Of a stretch of 35,539 nucleotides of DNA, positions 9,213-16,484 are shown piece after piece (position 1 is the first letter of the stretch; the number at the start of each line of letters is the position of its first letter). The position numbers and the translations under genes were made by a program. A model generated the notes under the pieces. The model searched no databases and was not told the origin of the DNA. It saw only the letters and a program-made list of their open reading frames with translations. This DNA is from Bacteroidota bacterium (GTDB lineage: Bacteria; Bacteroidota; Rhodothermia; Balneolales; Balneolaceae). The DNA lies in assembly GCA_027621355.1 (NCBI GenBank), contig JAQCBZ010000014.1, forward strand, positions 1 through 35,539. The letters run 5' to 3'.

Positions 9213-9779
9213 ATGAGTACACAAGACTCTTCATCCAAGAGCCTAGAGGATGGTGTTGCCCAAGATGAGATCACTATGACCGTCAAGCATGAAATTACAC
9301 GTGCTGATTTAGAGCAACCATTGACAGTTTCTGAAAAGGAGCTCATGGAATCCCCAGAAGCTGAATCGCTCGCTAAGCAGGTTATGGATGAATTTGGGGT
9401 TGATTTAGGGCCCGCCCGTGTGGGATTCTTCCTGGTGTACCCAAATTTATCTAAGACTCGAGCTGCAGCCTGCATGAAGGCGAATCGAGAGGTGAAATAT
9501 TACAGTGGCAATGATTATCTCATCGAGATCTCAGGAGACCTTTGGGATATGCTTGATGAAGGAACCAAAAAAATGGTGATTTACCATCAACTACTCCATA
9601 TCGATCCAGTGTTTCAGGCCAAATCAGGTCAATGGAAAATGATGATTCGTAAACCAGATTTTGCCGACTTCTATGAAATCCATGACAAATTTGGCAATGA
9701 GTGGTATAAGTCGGTCCAAGCTACTATGTCCTCGTTGTATGATTTAGACCCACGACAAGAGGGTAGGGTGTCATTATAA
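9213..9779 (+). CDS. Metallopeptidase-like protein with degenerate HQxxH site
   Basis: The protein has 188 residues. The C-terminal part (about 50-165) resembles the small putative metallopeptidases related to the phage metallopeptidase family, which carry HELLH and later an HDxxDF...G..W stretch. Here the first motif reads YHQLLHI (residues 124-130), so the catalytic Glu is Gln126. The second reads RKPDFADFYEIHDKFGNEW, so the usual third zinc His is missing. Residues 1-45 are acidic and probably disordered. It lies 14 bases behind the helicase gene, so the two are probably co-expressed. It is most likely a non-catalytic or altered member; the family call is from memory of the motif. Confidence 0.6.
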   Translation: MSTQDSSSKSLEDGVAQDEITMTVKHEITRADLEQPLTVSEKELMESPEAESLAKQVMDEFGVDLGPARVGFFLVYPNLSKTRAAACMKANREVKYYSGNDYLIEISGDLWDMLDEGTKKMVIYHQLLHIDPVFQAKSGQWKMMIRKPDFADFYEIHDKFGNEWYKSVQATMSSLYDLDPRQEGRVSL

Positions 9780-9787
9780 TCTTATTG

Positions 9788-9818
9788 TTTACTATCACCC
9801 ATTGTGTGTGTATTTTAG
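9788..9818 (+). promoter_or_regulatory. Possible Bacteroidota-type promoter for tRNA-Leu
   Basis: TTTA at 9788-9791 and TATTTTAG at 9811-9818 are separated by 19 bases. This is close to the Bacteroidota consensus TTTG - 19 - TAnnTTTG, and lies 25 bases before the tRNA 5' end. Neither box is a perfect match. Confidence 0.25.
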
Positions 9819-9822
9819 TAGT

Positions 9823-9840
9823 TCACCCTTGAGTGGGTGA
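9823..9840 (+). other. Hairpin immediately 5' of tRNA-Leu
   Basis: TCACCC and GGGTGA form a six-base stem with loop TTGAGT, ending three bases before the mature tRNA. A second TCACCC at 9795-9800 could compete for the same GGGTGA. It probably belongs to the 5' leader that RNase P removes. Confidence 0.35.
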
Positions 9841-9843
9841 CGA

Positions 9844-9925
9844 GCCAAAGTGGCGGAATTGGTAGACGCGCGCGACTCAAAATCGCGTTCCTCCGGGAGT
9901 GTGGGTTCGAGTCCCACCTTTGGTA
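9844..9925 (+). tRNA. tRNA-Leu (anticodon CAA)
   Basis: The cloverleaf is complete with a long class II variable arm. The acceptor stem is GCCAAAG with CTTTGGT, and the D-arm holds GGAATTGGTAGAC. The anticodon stem CGCGA/TCGCG carries loop CTCAAAA, giving anticodon CAA for UUG codons. The variable arm is CTCCGGGAG and the T-arm is GTGGG-TTCGAGT-CCCAC. The discriminator is A9925, the leucine identity base. The 3' CCA is not encoded (the next bases are CAA), so it is added after transcription. Confidence 0.95.
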
Positions 9926-9939
9926 CAATCATCTAATGA

Positions 9940-9987
9940 CCATCAATGGTGCAGTGATTTAGGCACCATCATTGGTGCAGTGATTTA
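9940..9987 (+). repeat. Tandem 22-base repeat with competing hairpins upstream of rimB
   Basis: Two copies of a 22-base unit beginning CCATCAATGGTGCAG / CCATCATTGGTGCAG (9940-9961 and 9966-9987) differ at one base and have a period of 26. GCACCA-TCAT-TGGTGC (9963-9978) is a perfect hairpin. The alternative pairing ATGGTGC (9946-9952) with GCACCAT (9963-9969) uses the same bases, so the two folds exclude each other. There is no T-run. It could be a leader element for the rim operon or a processing signal behind the tRNA. Confidence 0.55.
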
Positions 9988-10027
9988 ACTGATGAGTTTC
10001 GCTTAAGCAATCTAGCTGGAGAATTCC

Positions 10028-10450
10028 GTGTCGAGTCCGACAAATCCACATCGTCAAGTGATCGGTCGGCTCGTGCGAGTCTCCTTTCCCTCATTTGGGC
10101 TCACCAACGAACTTGCTAAAGTCGATACGGGAGCCTTCACCTCGAGTATTCATTGTGAGCAAGCCTCAATAGAAGGGGGAGAAGTCTTGGTTTGGATGAC
10201 TCCTCAAGCCATGAAAGACAATACACCTCTTCGATTCCCACTTTTTAAAACAAAAGATGTAAAGAGCTCCAACGGGTCAGTGGAGCATCGCCCCATTATA
10301 GAAACCGTGGTACACATACTTGGTAAGGAATACCCAATTCAATGCTCTTTAACAAATCGATCGAAAATGAAACATCGTGTGTTGATAGGGCGCAGGTTTC
10401 TTAAACATAAATTTATTGTGGATGTCTCGCTCGATGTCACTGACCTATGA
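10028..10450 (+). CDS. rimB: RimB-type retropepsin-like aspartic protease (RimK-associated, 'ATP-dependent zinc protease')
   Basis: The protein has 140 residues from a GTG start preceded by GGAG at 10018-10021. The active-site motif [13 protein letters not shown] carries Asp33 (DTG), and the C-terminal [17 protein letters not shown] is typical of the family. In known systems RimB cuts poly-glutamate that RimK adds to ribosomal protein S6; the older name 'zinc protease' is probably wrong. The rimK ATG overlaps its stop by four bases, which supports a shared function. It is the first gene of a three-gene operon behind tRNA-Leu. Confidence 0.88.
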   Translation: MSSPTNPHRQVIGRLVRVSFPSFGLTNELAKVDTGAFTSSIHCEQASIEGGEVLVWMTPQAMKDNTPLRFPLFKTKDVKSSNGSVEHRPIIETVVHILGKEYPIQCSLTNRSKMKHRVLIGRRFLKHKFIVDVSLDVTDL

Positions 10451-11367
10451 AAATTGCCATATTAAGCCGTAATAAAAGCCTTTATTCTACACAGCGCCTT
10501 GTCGAGGCTGCCACTCAAGCTGGAGCTGAGGTAGATGTGCTAGACCATTTGAAGTGTGACATTGTCATTGAAAAGGCAGAGCCCTCCATGTTTTATCATG
10601 GAGTCAAGCTTCCACAATACGATGCGGTGATCCCGCGAATTGGCGCCTCGGTAACATTTTATGGGACTGCGGTTGTGCGTCAATTTGAAATGATGAATGT
10701 GTTTTCAACAACGAGTTCTCAAGCCTTGGTCCGGTCGCGCAATAAGCTTAGAAGCCTACAGATTCTCTCAAACGCAGGTGTTGGGCTACCAAAAACGGTT
10801 TTTACCAACTACTCAAAAGATGTCAAGAATATTATTCAAGGTGTCGGTGGAGCGCCATTGATCATCAAACTACTGGAAGGTACTCAAGGGTCTGGGGTCG
10901 TTCTGGCTCCAACCAAATCCGCAGCTGAATCGATGATTGAGGCGCTGCATAGTGTGAAAGAACGAATTATCGTTCAAGAATTTATTGAGGAGGCGCAAGG
11001 TCAAGACATTCGGGCATTTGTGGTAAATGGCAAGGTCATTGGCGCCATGAAGCGTCAGGGTGGAGAGGGGGAATTTCGTTCAAACCTGCATAAAGGTGGA
11101 GAGGGCAAACGTGTGCGATTGAGTAAAGAAGAGCGCGCTACCGCATTGGCAGCCTCTCGTGCGATGGGTTTGTCAATCTCTGGTGTAGATATGCTGCAAT
11201 CGAGTCGAGGCCCGTTGGTATTGGAAGTAAATTCATCACCAGGGCTTGAGGGTATCGAGCATGCTACCGGAAAAGATATTGCAGGATCGATTGTAAAGTT
11301 TGTGATGGAAAAAGCGCATCAACCTTCTGGGATAAAAACAGTTAAACGGAACAAGAAAAATGCCTAG
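10447..11367 (+). CDS. rimK: RimK-type ATP-grasp glutamate ligase
   Basis: This 306-residue protein follows the RimK pattern: an N-terminal domain starting [20 protein letters not shown], a central [19 protein letters not shown], and ATP-grasp motifs including [37 protein letters not shown] and [14 protein letters not shown]. RimK uses ATP to add glutamate residues to the C-terminus of ribosomal protein S6 and can make poly-glutamate. The gene is coupled to rimB by ATGA and overlaps the following aspartoacylase-family gene by eight bases. Close relatives that ligate other amino acids exist, but overall similarity to true RimK is high. Confidence 0.93.
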   Translation: MKIAILSRNKSLYSTQRLVEAATQAGAEVDVLDHLKCDIVIEKAEPSMFYHGVKLPQYDAVIPRIGASVTFYGTAVVRQFEMMNVFSTTSSQALVRSRNKLRSLQILSNAGVGLPKTVFTNYSKDVKNIIQGVGGAPLIIKLLEGTQGSGVVLAPTKSAAESMIEALHSVKERIIVQEFIEEAQGQDIRAFVVNGKVIGAMKRQGGEGEFRSNLHKGGEGKRVRLSKEERATALAASRAMGLSISGVDMLQSSRGPLVLEVNSSPGLEGIEHATGKDIAGSIVKFVMEKAHQPSGIKTVKRNKKNA

Positions 11368-12313
11368 CTCGTGGACAATTTGTGGGGTACAGGTAGCGAA
11401 GGGGCAATCCAAGGAAGCGCTCCTTTCGGTTGCGAAACTTCCGACCTATACTCCAATCGAGGTACCTGTATTCATCTTTCGAGGAAAAAAGGCTGGTCCA
11501 ACATTATTATGTACAGCTGGGCTTCACGGGGATGAATTAAACGGCATTGAGATACTCCGCAGATCATTGTCTAACAATGTATTTAAGCCAGAATATGGAA
11601 ATATTCTAGTCGTACCCTTGGTCAATGTTTATGGCTTTTTGCAGAACTCTCGCGGAGTCCCTGACGGCAAAGATATTAACCGCAGCTTCCCAGGGTCCAA
11701 AAGAGGCTCCTTGGCGAAGATGTTAGCCTATAACTTGATGAAAGAGGTCGTTCCACACGCAGATATGGTAGTGGATTTTCATACGGGTGGTGCAGCGCGT
11801 GATAATTACCCACATGTACGCTGTGACATGAATTATGAGCCTAATATGACGTTAGCGAAAGCGTTTGAGCCTGAAATCGTGCTTCATTCACCCTTAATTA
11901 ATCGATCGTTTAGGCGTGCTGTTCAATTATTGGATAAACCAGTAATGGTAGTTGAGGCAGGTGAATCTTTGCGCTTTGATGAACACGGTATTGATCAAGG
12001 AGTCCATTTGTTAGCCCGATTGCTAGGTAATCTTGGGATACAGGAGACTAATTTAGAGCGCATAACAAAGGCAACACGATTGTTTAGAGCATCAAAATGG
12101 GTACGATCGACCGCATCTGGATTATTCCAAAGTAAGTTCAACCCAGGTGATGAAGTTCAGATGCGGCAGGTGTTGGGATTGGTTACAGATCCTTACGGAA
12201 GATTTAAGAAGAGTATTCGTAGTACAGGTGAAGGAGTTCTTGTAGGTCTCAATAGAAATCCAATTGTAAGTCGTGGGGACGCATTATTGCATATTGCTGT
12301 AGATGAACAATAA
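11360..12313 (+). CDS. Succinylglutamate desuccinylase/aspartoacylase-family metallohydrolase
   Basis: The protein has 317 residues and belongs to the AstE/AspA branch of M14 carboxypeptidases. Zinc ligands are visible: His56 and Glu59 in [10 protein letters not shown], and His141 in [15 protein letters not shown] supplies substrate-binding Asn/Arg, and Glu198 in VVEAGES is the likely catalytic residue. Such enzymes remove an acyl or amino-acid group from an amino acid. Overlapping rimK by eight bases, it may act on glutamyl products of RimK; this is an inference from context. N-acetyl-aspartate or succinyl-glutamate hydrolysis unrelated to RimK is the alternative. Confidence 0.87.
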   Translation: MPSSWTICGVQVAKGQSKEALLSVAKLPTYTPIEVPVFIFRGKKAGPTLLCTAGLHGDELNGIEILRRSLSNNVFKPEYGNILVVPLVNVYGFLQNSRGVPDGKDINRSFPGSKRGSLAKMLAYNLMKEVVPHADMVVDFHTGGAARDNYPHVRCDMNYEPNMTLAKAFEPEIVLHSPLINRSFRRAVQLLDKPVMVVEAGESLRFDEHGIDQGVHLLARLLGNLGIQETNLERITKATRLFRASKWVRSTASGLFQSKFNPGDEVQMRQVLGLVTDPYGRFKKSIRSTGEGVLVGLNRNPIVSRGDALLHIAVDEQ

Positions 12314-12328
12314 TCGTTACATGCCTTA

Positions 12329-12377
12329 ATGCGCTTTGGCGCATAATATGGACAATAGTCGCATAATATATATTATG
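12329..12377. repeat. Hairpin, direct repeat and 16-base palindrome between convergent genes
   Basis: ATGCGC-TTTG-GCGCAT (12329-12344) is a perfect hairpin. CGCATAATAT occurs at 12340-12349 and again at 12360-12369, exactly 20 bases apart. CATAATATATATTATG (12362-12377) is a perfect 16-base palindrome. The gap of 127 bases lies between the ends of the aspartoacylase-family gene and the peroxiredoxin gene, so a termination or 3'-end role is more likely than an operator, but there is no T-run. Confidence 0.5.
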
Positions 12378-12440
12378 TAAAGTTAATATCTGAAGCACAT
12401 CTCCCCTTTAATGCGCTACCGCTACCCAATCAATGTTGAC

Positions 12441-12908
12441 TTACGCGAGTTCCTGGATCTTCTCTAGGATCGTCGAGTAGTTAGGCTCATGTCCAGCATC
12501 ATCTAATACTTCTGCGTACTGGATTACTCCATCCTTATCGATCACGAATGCGCTCCTGTTGGCGATCCCATCCATTCCAAAGAAGTCACCATTATACACA
12601 TCATAGGCACGAATGGCCTGCTTGTTGAAATCACTCAGGAGGTCAAAGTTTAAGTTGTTCATTGATTTGAACTGAGCTAACGTGAAAAAACTATCCACAG
12701 AGATACCAAAGACCGTTGCATTAGATTCACTCATGGCTTTCATATTATCGCGTATGGTACACATTTCTGTTGTACAGACACCTGTGAAGGCTAATGGAAA
12801 AAACAAGACAACTATGGGGCCTTTACCAATGTAATCGTCTAGGTCAATGACCTTCCCTTCTGAGTTTTGTAATGCAAAATGTGGTGCTTTCTCACCTACT
12901 TGAGCCAT
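12441..12908 (-). CDS. Peroxiredoxin (Bcp/AhpE-like)
   Basis: This 155-residue thioredoxin-fold peroxidase reduces hydrogen peroxide and organic hydroperoxides. The peroxidatic site PLAFTGVC has Pro38, Thr42 and Cys45. The only other cysteine is Cys50, five residues on (CTTEMC), which is where Bcp-type enzymes carry their resolving cysteine. The FTGVCTTE wording is closer to AhpE-like enzymes, so the subfamily is mixed. No signal peptide is seen, so it is cytoplasmic. It lies four bases behind the membrane-protein gene, as the last gene of the nuoI operon. Confidence 0.92.
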   Translation of the reverse strand: MAQVGEKAPHFALQNSEGKVIDLDDYIGKGPIVVLFFPLAFTGVCTTEMCTIRDNMKAMSESNATVFGISVDSFFTLAQFKSMNNLNFDLLSDFNKQAIRAYDVYNGDFFGMDGIANRSAFVIDKDGVIQYAEVLDDAGHEPNYSTILEKIQELA

Positions 12909-12912
12909 GAGA

Positions 12913-13524
12913 TTATCCTTTTTTGAATTGGGGTTGTAGAGCGTGAATCACATAGATGAATGATGGAATGGCTAAGGTCATTCCGATATGTACGGTCCAG
13001 GGATGGCGACCGGAAAAAGGTGTGAGGAACCATTCCAGGATGTAGGATGACGTGACAAATGCAATCGCTACAAAAAAACCGAGGGCACTTCGATCTTTGT
13101 TCATGGCTTGATTTATAGCCATCAGTAACAACACTAGCAAGGCGGAGCCAAATACCATGATATAGACGATACGGATGAGTACAAACGACTCCTCAATCAC
13201 GGGAAAGACCCCTAATATGGCCACAGGGACATAGGCAAACATTACCGGATAGCGCGCATAGACCGGTTTTAATTGACGCATGGTGTGAGCAATTGCAAGT
13301 AAAGCCATACCCGTGGCTCCACGTGATGCCCACGTTGCGATCGTTGACCGTAGTTTAGAATCGAATACAGGGAGTACATCAAGTGCAAAATCGATGAATA
13401 GAGCCCCTAAAAGCGCGTATCCGATCACATACAAGCTAATGGGTGTGGGCTTAATGTATCGATTCCAGCCGATGAACCCACCGATGATGACGATAAGAAT
13501 CAATAAGGTGCTCCAGATGGACAC
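12913..13524 (-). CDS. Unknown multi-pass membrane protein
   Basis: The protein has 203 residues from a GTG start at 13524. It has about seven hydrophobic segments (near residues 4-20, 31-51, 63-82, 92-112, 114-138, 147-166 and 178-194) and short loops. I recognise no family motif. It starts two bases after the stop of the gene at 13527-14036 and ends four bases before the peroxiredoxin, so all three are probably one transcript with nuoI. A role in redox or respiratory membranes is only a guess from that company. Confidence 0.75.
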   Translation of the reverse strand: MSIWSTLLILIVIIGGFIGWNRYIKPTPISLYVIGYALLGALFIDFALDVLPVFDSKLRSTIATWASRGATGMALLAIAHTMRQLKPVYARYPVMFAYVPVAILGVFPVIEESFVLIRIVYIMVFGSALLVLLLMAINQAMNKDRSALGFFVAIAFVTSSYILEWFLTPFSGRHPWTVHIGMTLAIPSFIYVIHALQPQFKKG

Positions 13525-13526
13525 CG

Positions 13527-14036
13527 TTACCCACCAGACTTAAGTGATCGATTGCGGTCACTCTCTGTTTGTAGGTCTTTCACAATGGATGCTATTTGCT
13601 TGAGCATATCACGTTCTTGCTCGATAAGCTGTTCAATGCACGTCTGAAGAGGTTGTTGCTTACCACCTCTTACTGCGACGTCCCTTTCTAAGTCATACCC
13701 AGACATCCGCTCAAGACCCGCGAGGATCGACCCACGATGCTTCGCAATTTTTTGCAACAGCTCATGTATAGGAAGACTTTTATCCTCAGCGTCGTATCTA
13801 TCGACGAGTTGTTCTTCGCTTAACTCTTTGAGATTTAATGGCTTATTAGACCCTTTTGTAACTGCGTCTGTCAACGGTTTGAAGCGCTGCATCTGGTTGG
13901 CATCGATGAGGATAAGCCAGTCACGAATGCTGCGGCCACCCGCAGGCTGTTCATCATATGGAATGTCATCGATGACATAGGCAAGCGCCTGAGCCTCATC
14001 TTGCAAATACGTTGCCTGTTCTATGAGTTCACTCAT
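13527..14036 (-). CDS. Unknown soluble helical protein, possibly DinB-like
   Basis: The protein has 169 mostly helical, charged residues with no signal peptide and no membrane segment. The layout of an N-terminal helix, a PAGGRSIRDWLILIDANQ stretch (residues 31-48) and a late LIEQERDMLKQI helix recalls the DinB-like four-helix fold, where the wording is 'W-S-x-R-E-x-L-x-H'. The metal-binding histidines of that fold are not obvious here. I give no function. It sits 22 bases behind nuoI and two bases ahead of the membrane-protein gene. Confidence 0.65.
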   Translation of the reverse strand: MSELIEQATYLQDEAQALAYVIDDIPYDEQPAGGRSIRDWLILIDANQMQRFKPLTDAVTKGSNKPLNLKELSEEQLVDRYDAEDKSLPIHELLQKIAKHRGSILAGLERMSGYDLERDVAVRGGKQQPLQTCIEQLIEQERDMLKQIASIVKDLQTESDRNRSLKSGG

Positions 14037-14058
14037 GTTGTAATTGCTGATCTTTGTA

Positions 14059-14751
14059 TTAAGATTTCCAGAACTTTACTGGAGCTGCAGAATCATTTTT
14101 GGTTTGTTGTTCTGCCATATCGATAATGGATAAGCCTGGATTGAAATCGCGGTCACGATCTCTCACAGAGTGTCGATTGTTTTCTTCTTGGAAGTCCCAG
14201 AACGAACCAAATTGGTTATTCTTATAGGATTTTAAGAAATCTAGACGTTCTTTCAACTCTTCTTTTGGTTTTAATAACCGATCGAGCCCATACACGGCAT
14301 CTTCGCGCGATTGAAAAACAATATCATAGTCCTGGCTCATCACAATGGCCTCCTCTGGGCATACTTCCTCACAAAATCCACAATAGATGCATCGAAGCAT
14401 GTTAATCTCAAAAAACGAGGGGGCTCTCTCCTTCTCCAAATCATCAATTTCTTCAGCTTGCATGCTGATTGCCAGAGGTGGGCATGCCCGTGCACAAAGT
14501 CCACAGGCAACACACCTTGTTTCACCATTATCCTCGACCAACACGGGTCGTCCACGAAATGCGGCAGGTGGATCCCACTTCTCCTCGGGATACTTGAATG
14601 TGAATTTGGGACGAAACATCTCCTTCAGCGTATACATCAATCCCTTGAAAATCTCGGGCAAATAGAGTCTCTCTAAAAAAGTTAACTCGCGTTCGTTTTT
14701 AGACGATGATGAGACGCTATTGTGAATCGGACGATCTAAGTTGGCCTGCAT
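14059..14751 (-). CDS. nuoI: NADH-quinone oxidoreductase subunit I
   Basis: This 230-residue protein carries two 4Fe-4S clusters: Cys80, 83, 86 and 90 ([13 protein letters not shown]), and Cys121, 124, 127 and 131 ([16 protein letters not shown]). They form part of the electron wire of complex I. The N-terminal region [21 protein letters not shown] matches the NuoI membrane-arm contact helix. A C-terminal extension of about 60 residues after the family core is hydrophilic and rich in Asp, Arg and Asn. No other nuo gene is in the window; the gene stands between der and unknown genes, which is unusual. Confidence 0.92.
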   Translation of the reverse strand: MQANLDRPIHNSVSSSSKNERELTFLERLYLPEIFKGLMYTLKEMFRPKFTFKYPEEKWDPPAAFRGRPVLVEDNGETRCVACGLCARACPPLAISMQAEEIDDLEKERAPSFFEINMLRCIYCGFCEEVCPEEAIVMSQDYDIVFQSREDAVYGLDRLLKPKEELKERLDFLKSYKNNQFGSFWDFQEENNRHSVRDRDRDFNPGLSIIDMAEQQTKNDSAAPVKFWKS

Positions 14752-14801
14752 GTACCGGTTGTCCTGGTTTTTTTAAGGGCCTAGGGGTGCTGTGAAAGAA
14801 C

Positions 14802-14820
14802 GGGTAAAGTACCCTTTTTT
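14802..14820. terminator. Hairpin with T-run between der and nuoI
   Basis: GGGTA-AAG-TACCC is followed by six T on the plus strand. On the minus strand, which carries der, the same hairpin is preceded by six A and followed by the weaker GTTCTTTC. It may work in both directions; for der it would be a leaky terminator ahead of nuoI. Confidence 0.4.
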
Positions 14821-14844
14821 GGTATCTGCTTCAAACAAATCGTG

Positions 14845-16155
14845 TTATTTCTGGCGAAATACCATGGTGATGGGAACCCCTTCAAATCCATATTCTTCTC
14901 GAATTTGATGCTCAATGAATTTGCGATAATTCGCTGGCAAATCTTGAGGTTGATTCATGAAAAATTTGAACACTGGCGGATTGGACTTTACCTGAGAGGC
15001 ATATTGGATGGACAACGTGCGACCTCGCTTCATAGGCAGTGGCCTCATTTTGGTCACATCTGAGATAAATTCCGTGAATTTTTTGGTAGGGATCTGCTTT
15101 TTTCGCTCTTTTAGGACCTCAATAACATGCCCCATCAATTTATCTACCCGTTGTCCCGTTAATGCGGATAATGAAAAACAGGGTACATAATCTATTTGAG
15201 GCATCGCCTGTTTGATCGATTGCTCAAAGGCTTTCCATGTGTTGGTCTCTTTGTCTTCGATGAGGTCCCATTTGTTCACTGCGATCAACATCCCTTTATT
15301 AAACCGTTCAGCCAGGTTGAGCACTTTCTTGTCCTGATCTTCAAATCCACGAGTGGCATCAATCAGCAAAACAGCGACATCACACTCCCTTATGGCTTTT
15401 TCTGTACGAACGGTGCTGTAGAACTCAATATTCTCTTTCACCCGAGCTTTTTTTCGTAATCCTGCGGTATCCACCAGGATATACTCTTCGCCTTCATAAC
15501 TAAATTGTGTATCAATGGAGTCTCGTGTGGTCCCCGGGATATCGGTCACAATACATCGATCTGTTTTGAGGAGTGCATTCACCAGTGAGCTCTTACCCAC
15601 ATTTGGGCGACCAATAAAAGAGATCCGTGGAAGTCGCTCTCCCTCCTCTTCTTCATCAATAGGTGGTAGAAGCTCCACAACGCGATCTAAGAGATCCCCC
15701 GTGCCTAAACCACTAATGGACGAGACTGCGAATAGATCGCCAAATCCTAAACCATAAAACTCATTGGCTTGGAGCATACGCTCTTCGTTATCTGCTTTGT
15801 TTGCTACCACAATGACAGGTTTTTGGCTTCTACGCAGAATTTTGGCCACCTCGTCGTCAAGCTGTTGGATGCCCATGACACTGTCGACCAAAAACAGCAC
15901 GACATGAGCCTCTTGGATCCCAAGTTGGATTTGTTCACGAACTGCAGTAGCAATTTCATCGTCCTTATCGGGCAAGAATCCACCCGTATCAATCACAGTG
16001 AAAGTGCGTCCATTCCAATCACAGACTCCATAATGCCGATCACGAGTGACACCATATTCATCATGAACAATCGCCTCCCTTTCCCCAATCATTCGGTTGA
16101 AAAAGGTTGATTTCCCCACATTTGGGCGTCCAACAATGGCAACAACTGGTCTCAA
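14845..16155 (-). CDS. der: Ribosome-assembly GTPase Der (EngA)
   Basis: The 436-residue protein has two GTPase domains in tandem, the hallmark of Der. The first has GRPNVGKS (9-16), the DTGG switch and NKAD. The second has GRPNVGKSSLVNA, DTAGLRKKARVKENIEFYS and NKWD. A KH-like C-terminal domain follows (PTKKFTEFISD to VPITMVFRQK). It helps mature the 50S subunit. The start is a TTG at 16155, giving the usual MRPVVAIVGRPN; no ATG is available before the upstream stop. Confidence 0.96.
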   Translation of the reverse strand: MRPVVAIVGRPNVGKSTFFNRMIGEREAIVHDEYGVTRDRHYGVCDWNGRTFTVIDTGGFLPDKDDEIATAVREQIQLGIQEAHVVLFLVDSVMGIQQLDDEVAKILRRSQKPVIVVANKADNEERMLQANEFYGLGFGDLFAVSSISGLGTGDLLDRVVELLPPIDEEEEGERLPRISFIGRPNVGKSSLVNALLKTDRCIVTDIPGTTRDSIDTQFSYEGEEYILVDTAGLRKKARVKENIEFYSTVRTEKAIRECDVAVLLIDATRGFEDQDKKVLNLAERFNKGMLIAVNKWDLIEDKETNTWKAFEQSIKQAMPQIDYVPCFSLSALTGQRVDKLMGHVIEVLKERKKQIPTKKFTEFISDVTKMRPLPMKRGRTLSIQYASQVKSNPPVFKFFMNQPQDLPANYRKFIEHQIREEYGFEGVPITMVFRQK

Positions 16156-16177
16156 AACGGTGATGGGTCAACTAAAG

Positions 16178-16204
16178 GTTTAAGCAATGAAAGTTTAAGC
16201 AATG
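16178..16204. repeat. Twelve-base direct repeat upstream of der
   Basis: GTTTAAGCAATG occurs at 16178-16189 and 16193-16204, a period of 15 bases. It lies between the divergent starts of der and the small membrane protein, where an operator or duplicated protein-binding site could sit. Confidence 0.4.
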
Positions 16205-16231
16205 TGCAAACTTGTGTAATTTGTTAAGATA

Positions 16232-16239
16232 CAAAACTA
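16232..16239 (-). promoter_or_regulatory. Possible -7 box for der
   Basis: On the minus strand this reads TAGTTTTG, an exact match to the Bacteroidota -7 consensus TAnnTTTG. It lies about 80 bases before the der start. No good TTTG lies at the expected 19-21 base distance, so support is partial. Confidence 0.22.
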
Positions 16240-16250
16240 AGAGACCATCT

Positions 16251-16484
16251 ATGTTACAAGCCCTCTACCAAACATTTGGATTCCCACTTTCGCTCTTGCT
16301 AAGTTTTGTGGTCTTCTTGCTTATCATTCTGTGGCTTGCTGGCTTAGCGGGACTTGTGATTTCTCAACAGGAAGAGCATACATCACGCCCCTTGTCTATT
16401 GTTTTAGGGGTACTGTTCCCATTCTATCCCATGGGTTGGCTTGTGTGGGATATGATTCAAGAACGTCGACGTTATCGGGAGTGA
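16251..16484 (+). CDS. Small unknown membrane protein
   Basis: The protein has 77 residues from the ATG at 16251; an upstream TTG frame from 16212 is less likely. It has two hydrophobic segments (about residues 6-36 and 48-64) with a short polar loop (SQQEEHTSRP) and ends in a basic tail (QERRRYRE). The second half (SIVLGVLFPFYPMGWLVWDM) resembles small two-helix inner-membrane proteins, but I recognise no named family. It is alone on the plus strand, divergent from der, and its end overlaps the end of the S66 peptidase gene by 13 bases. Confidence 0.65.
   Translation: MLQALYQTFGFPLSLLLSFVVFLLIILWLAGLAGLVISQQEEHTSRPLSIVLGVLFPFYPMGWLVWDMIQERRRYRE

Noticed and set aside
9844-9925. tRNA-Leu as an integration site for a genomic island
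   Set aside because: No integrase, no direct repeat of the tRNA 3' end, and the downstream rim genes are normal chromosomal genes.
9940-9987. Short CRISPR-like array
   Set aside because: Only two units with a four-base spacer and no cas genes; the spacing is far below a real array.
14311-14676. 121-codon open frame on the plus strand
   Set aside because: It lies wholly opposite nuoI, whose eight cluster cysteines show it is the real gene.
15769-16110. 113-codon open frame on the plus strand
   Set aside because: It lies inside der on the other strand; the Der GTPase motifs are unambiguous.
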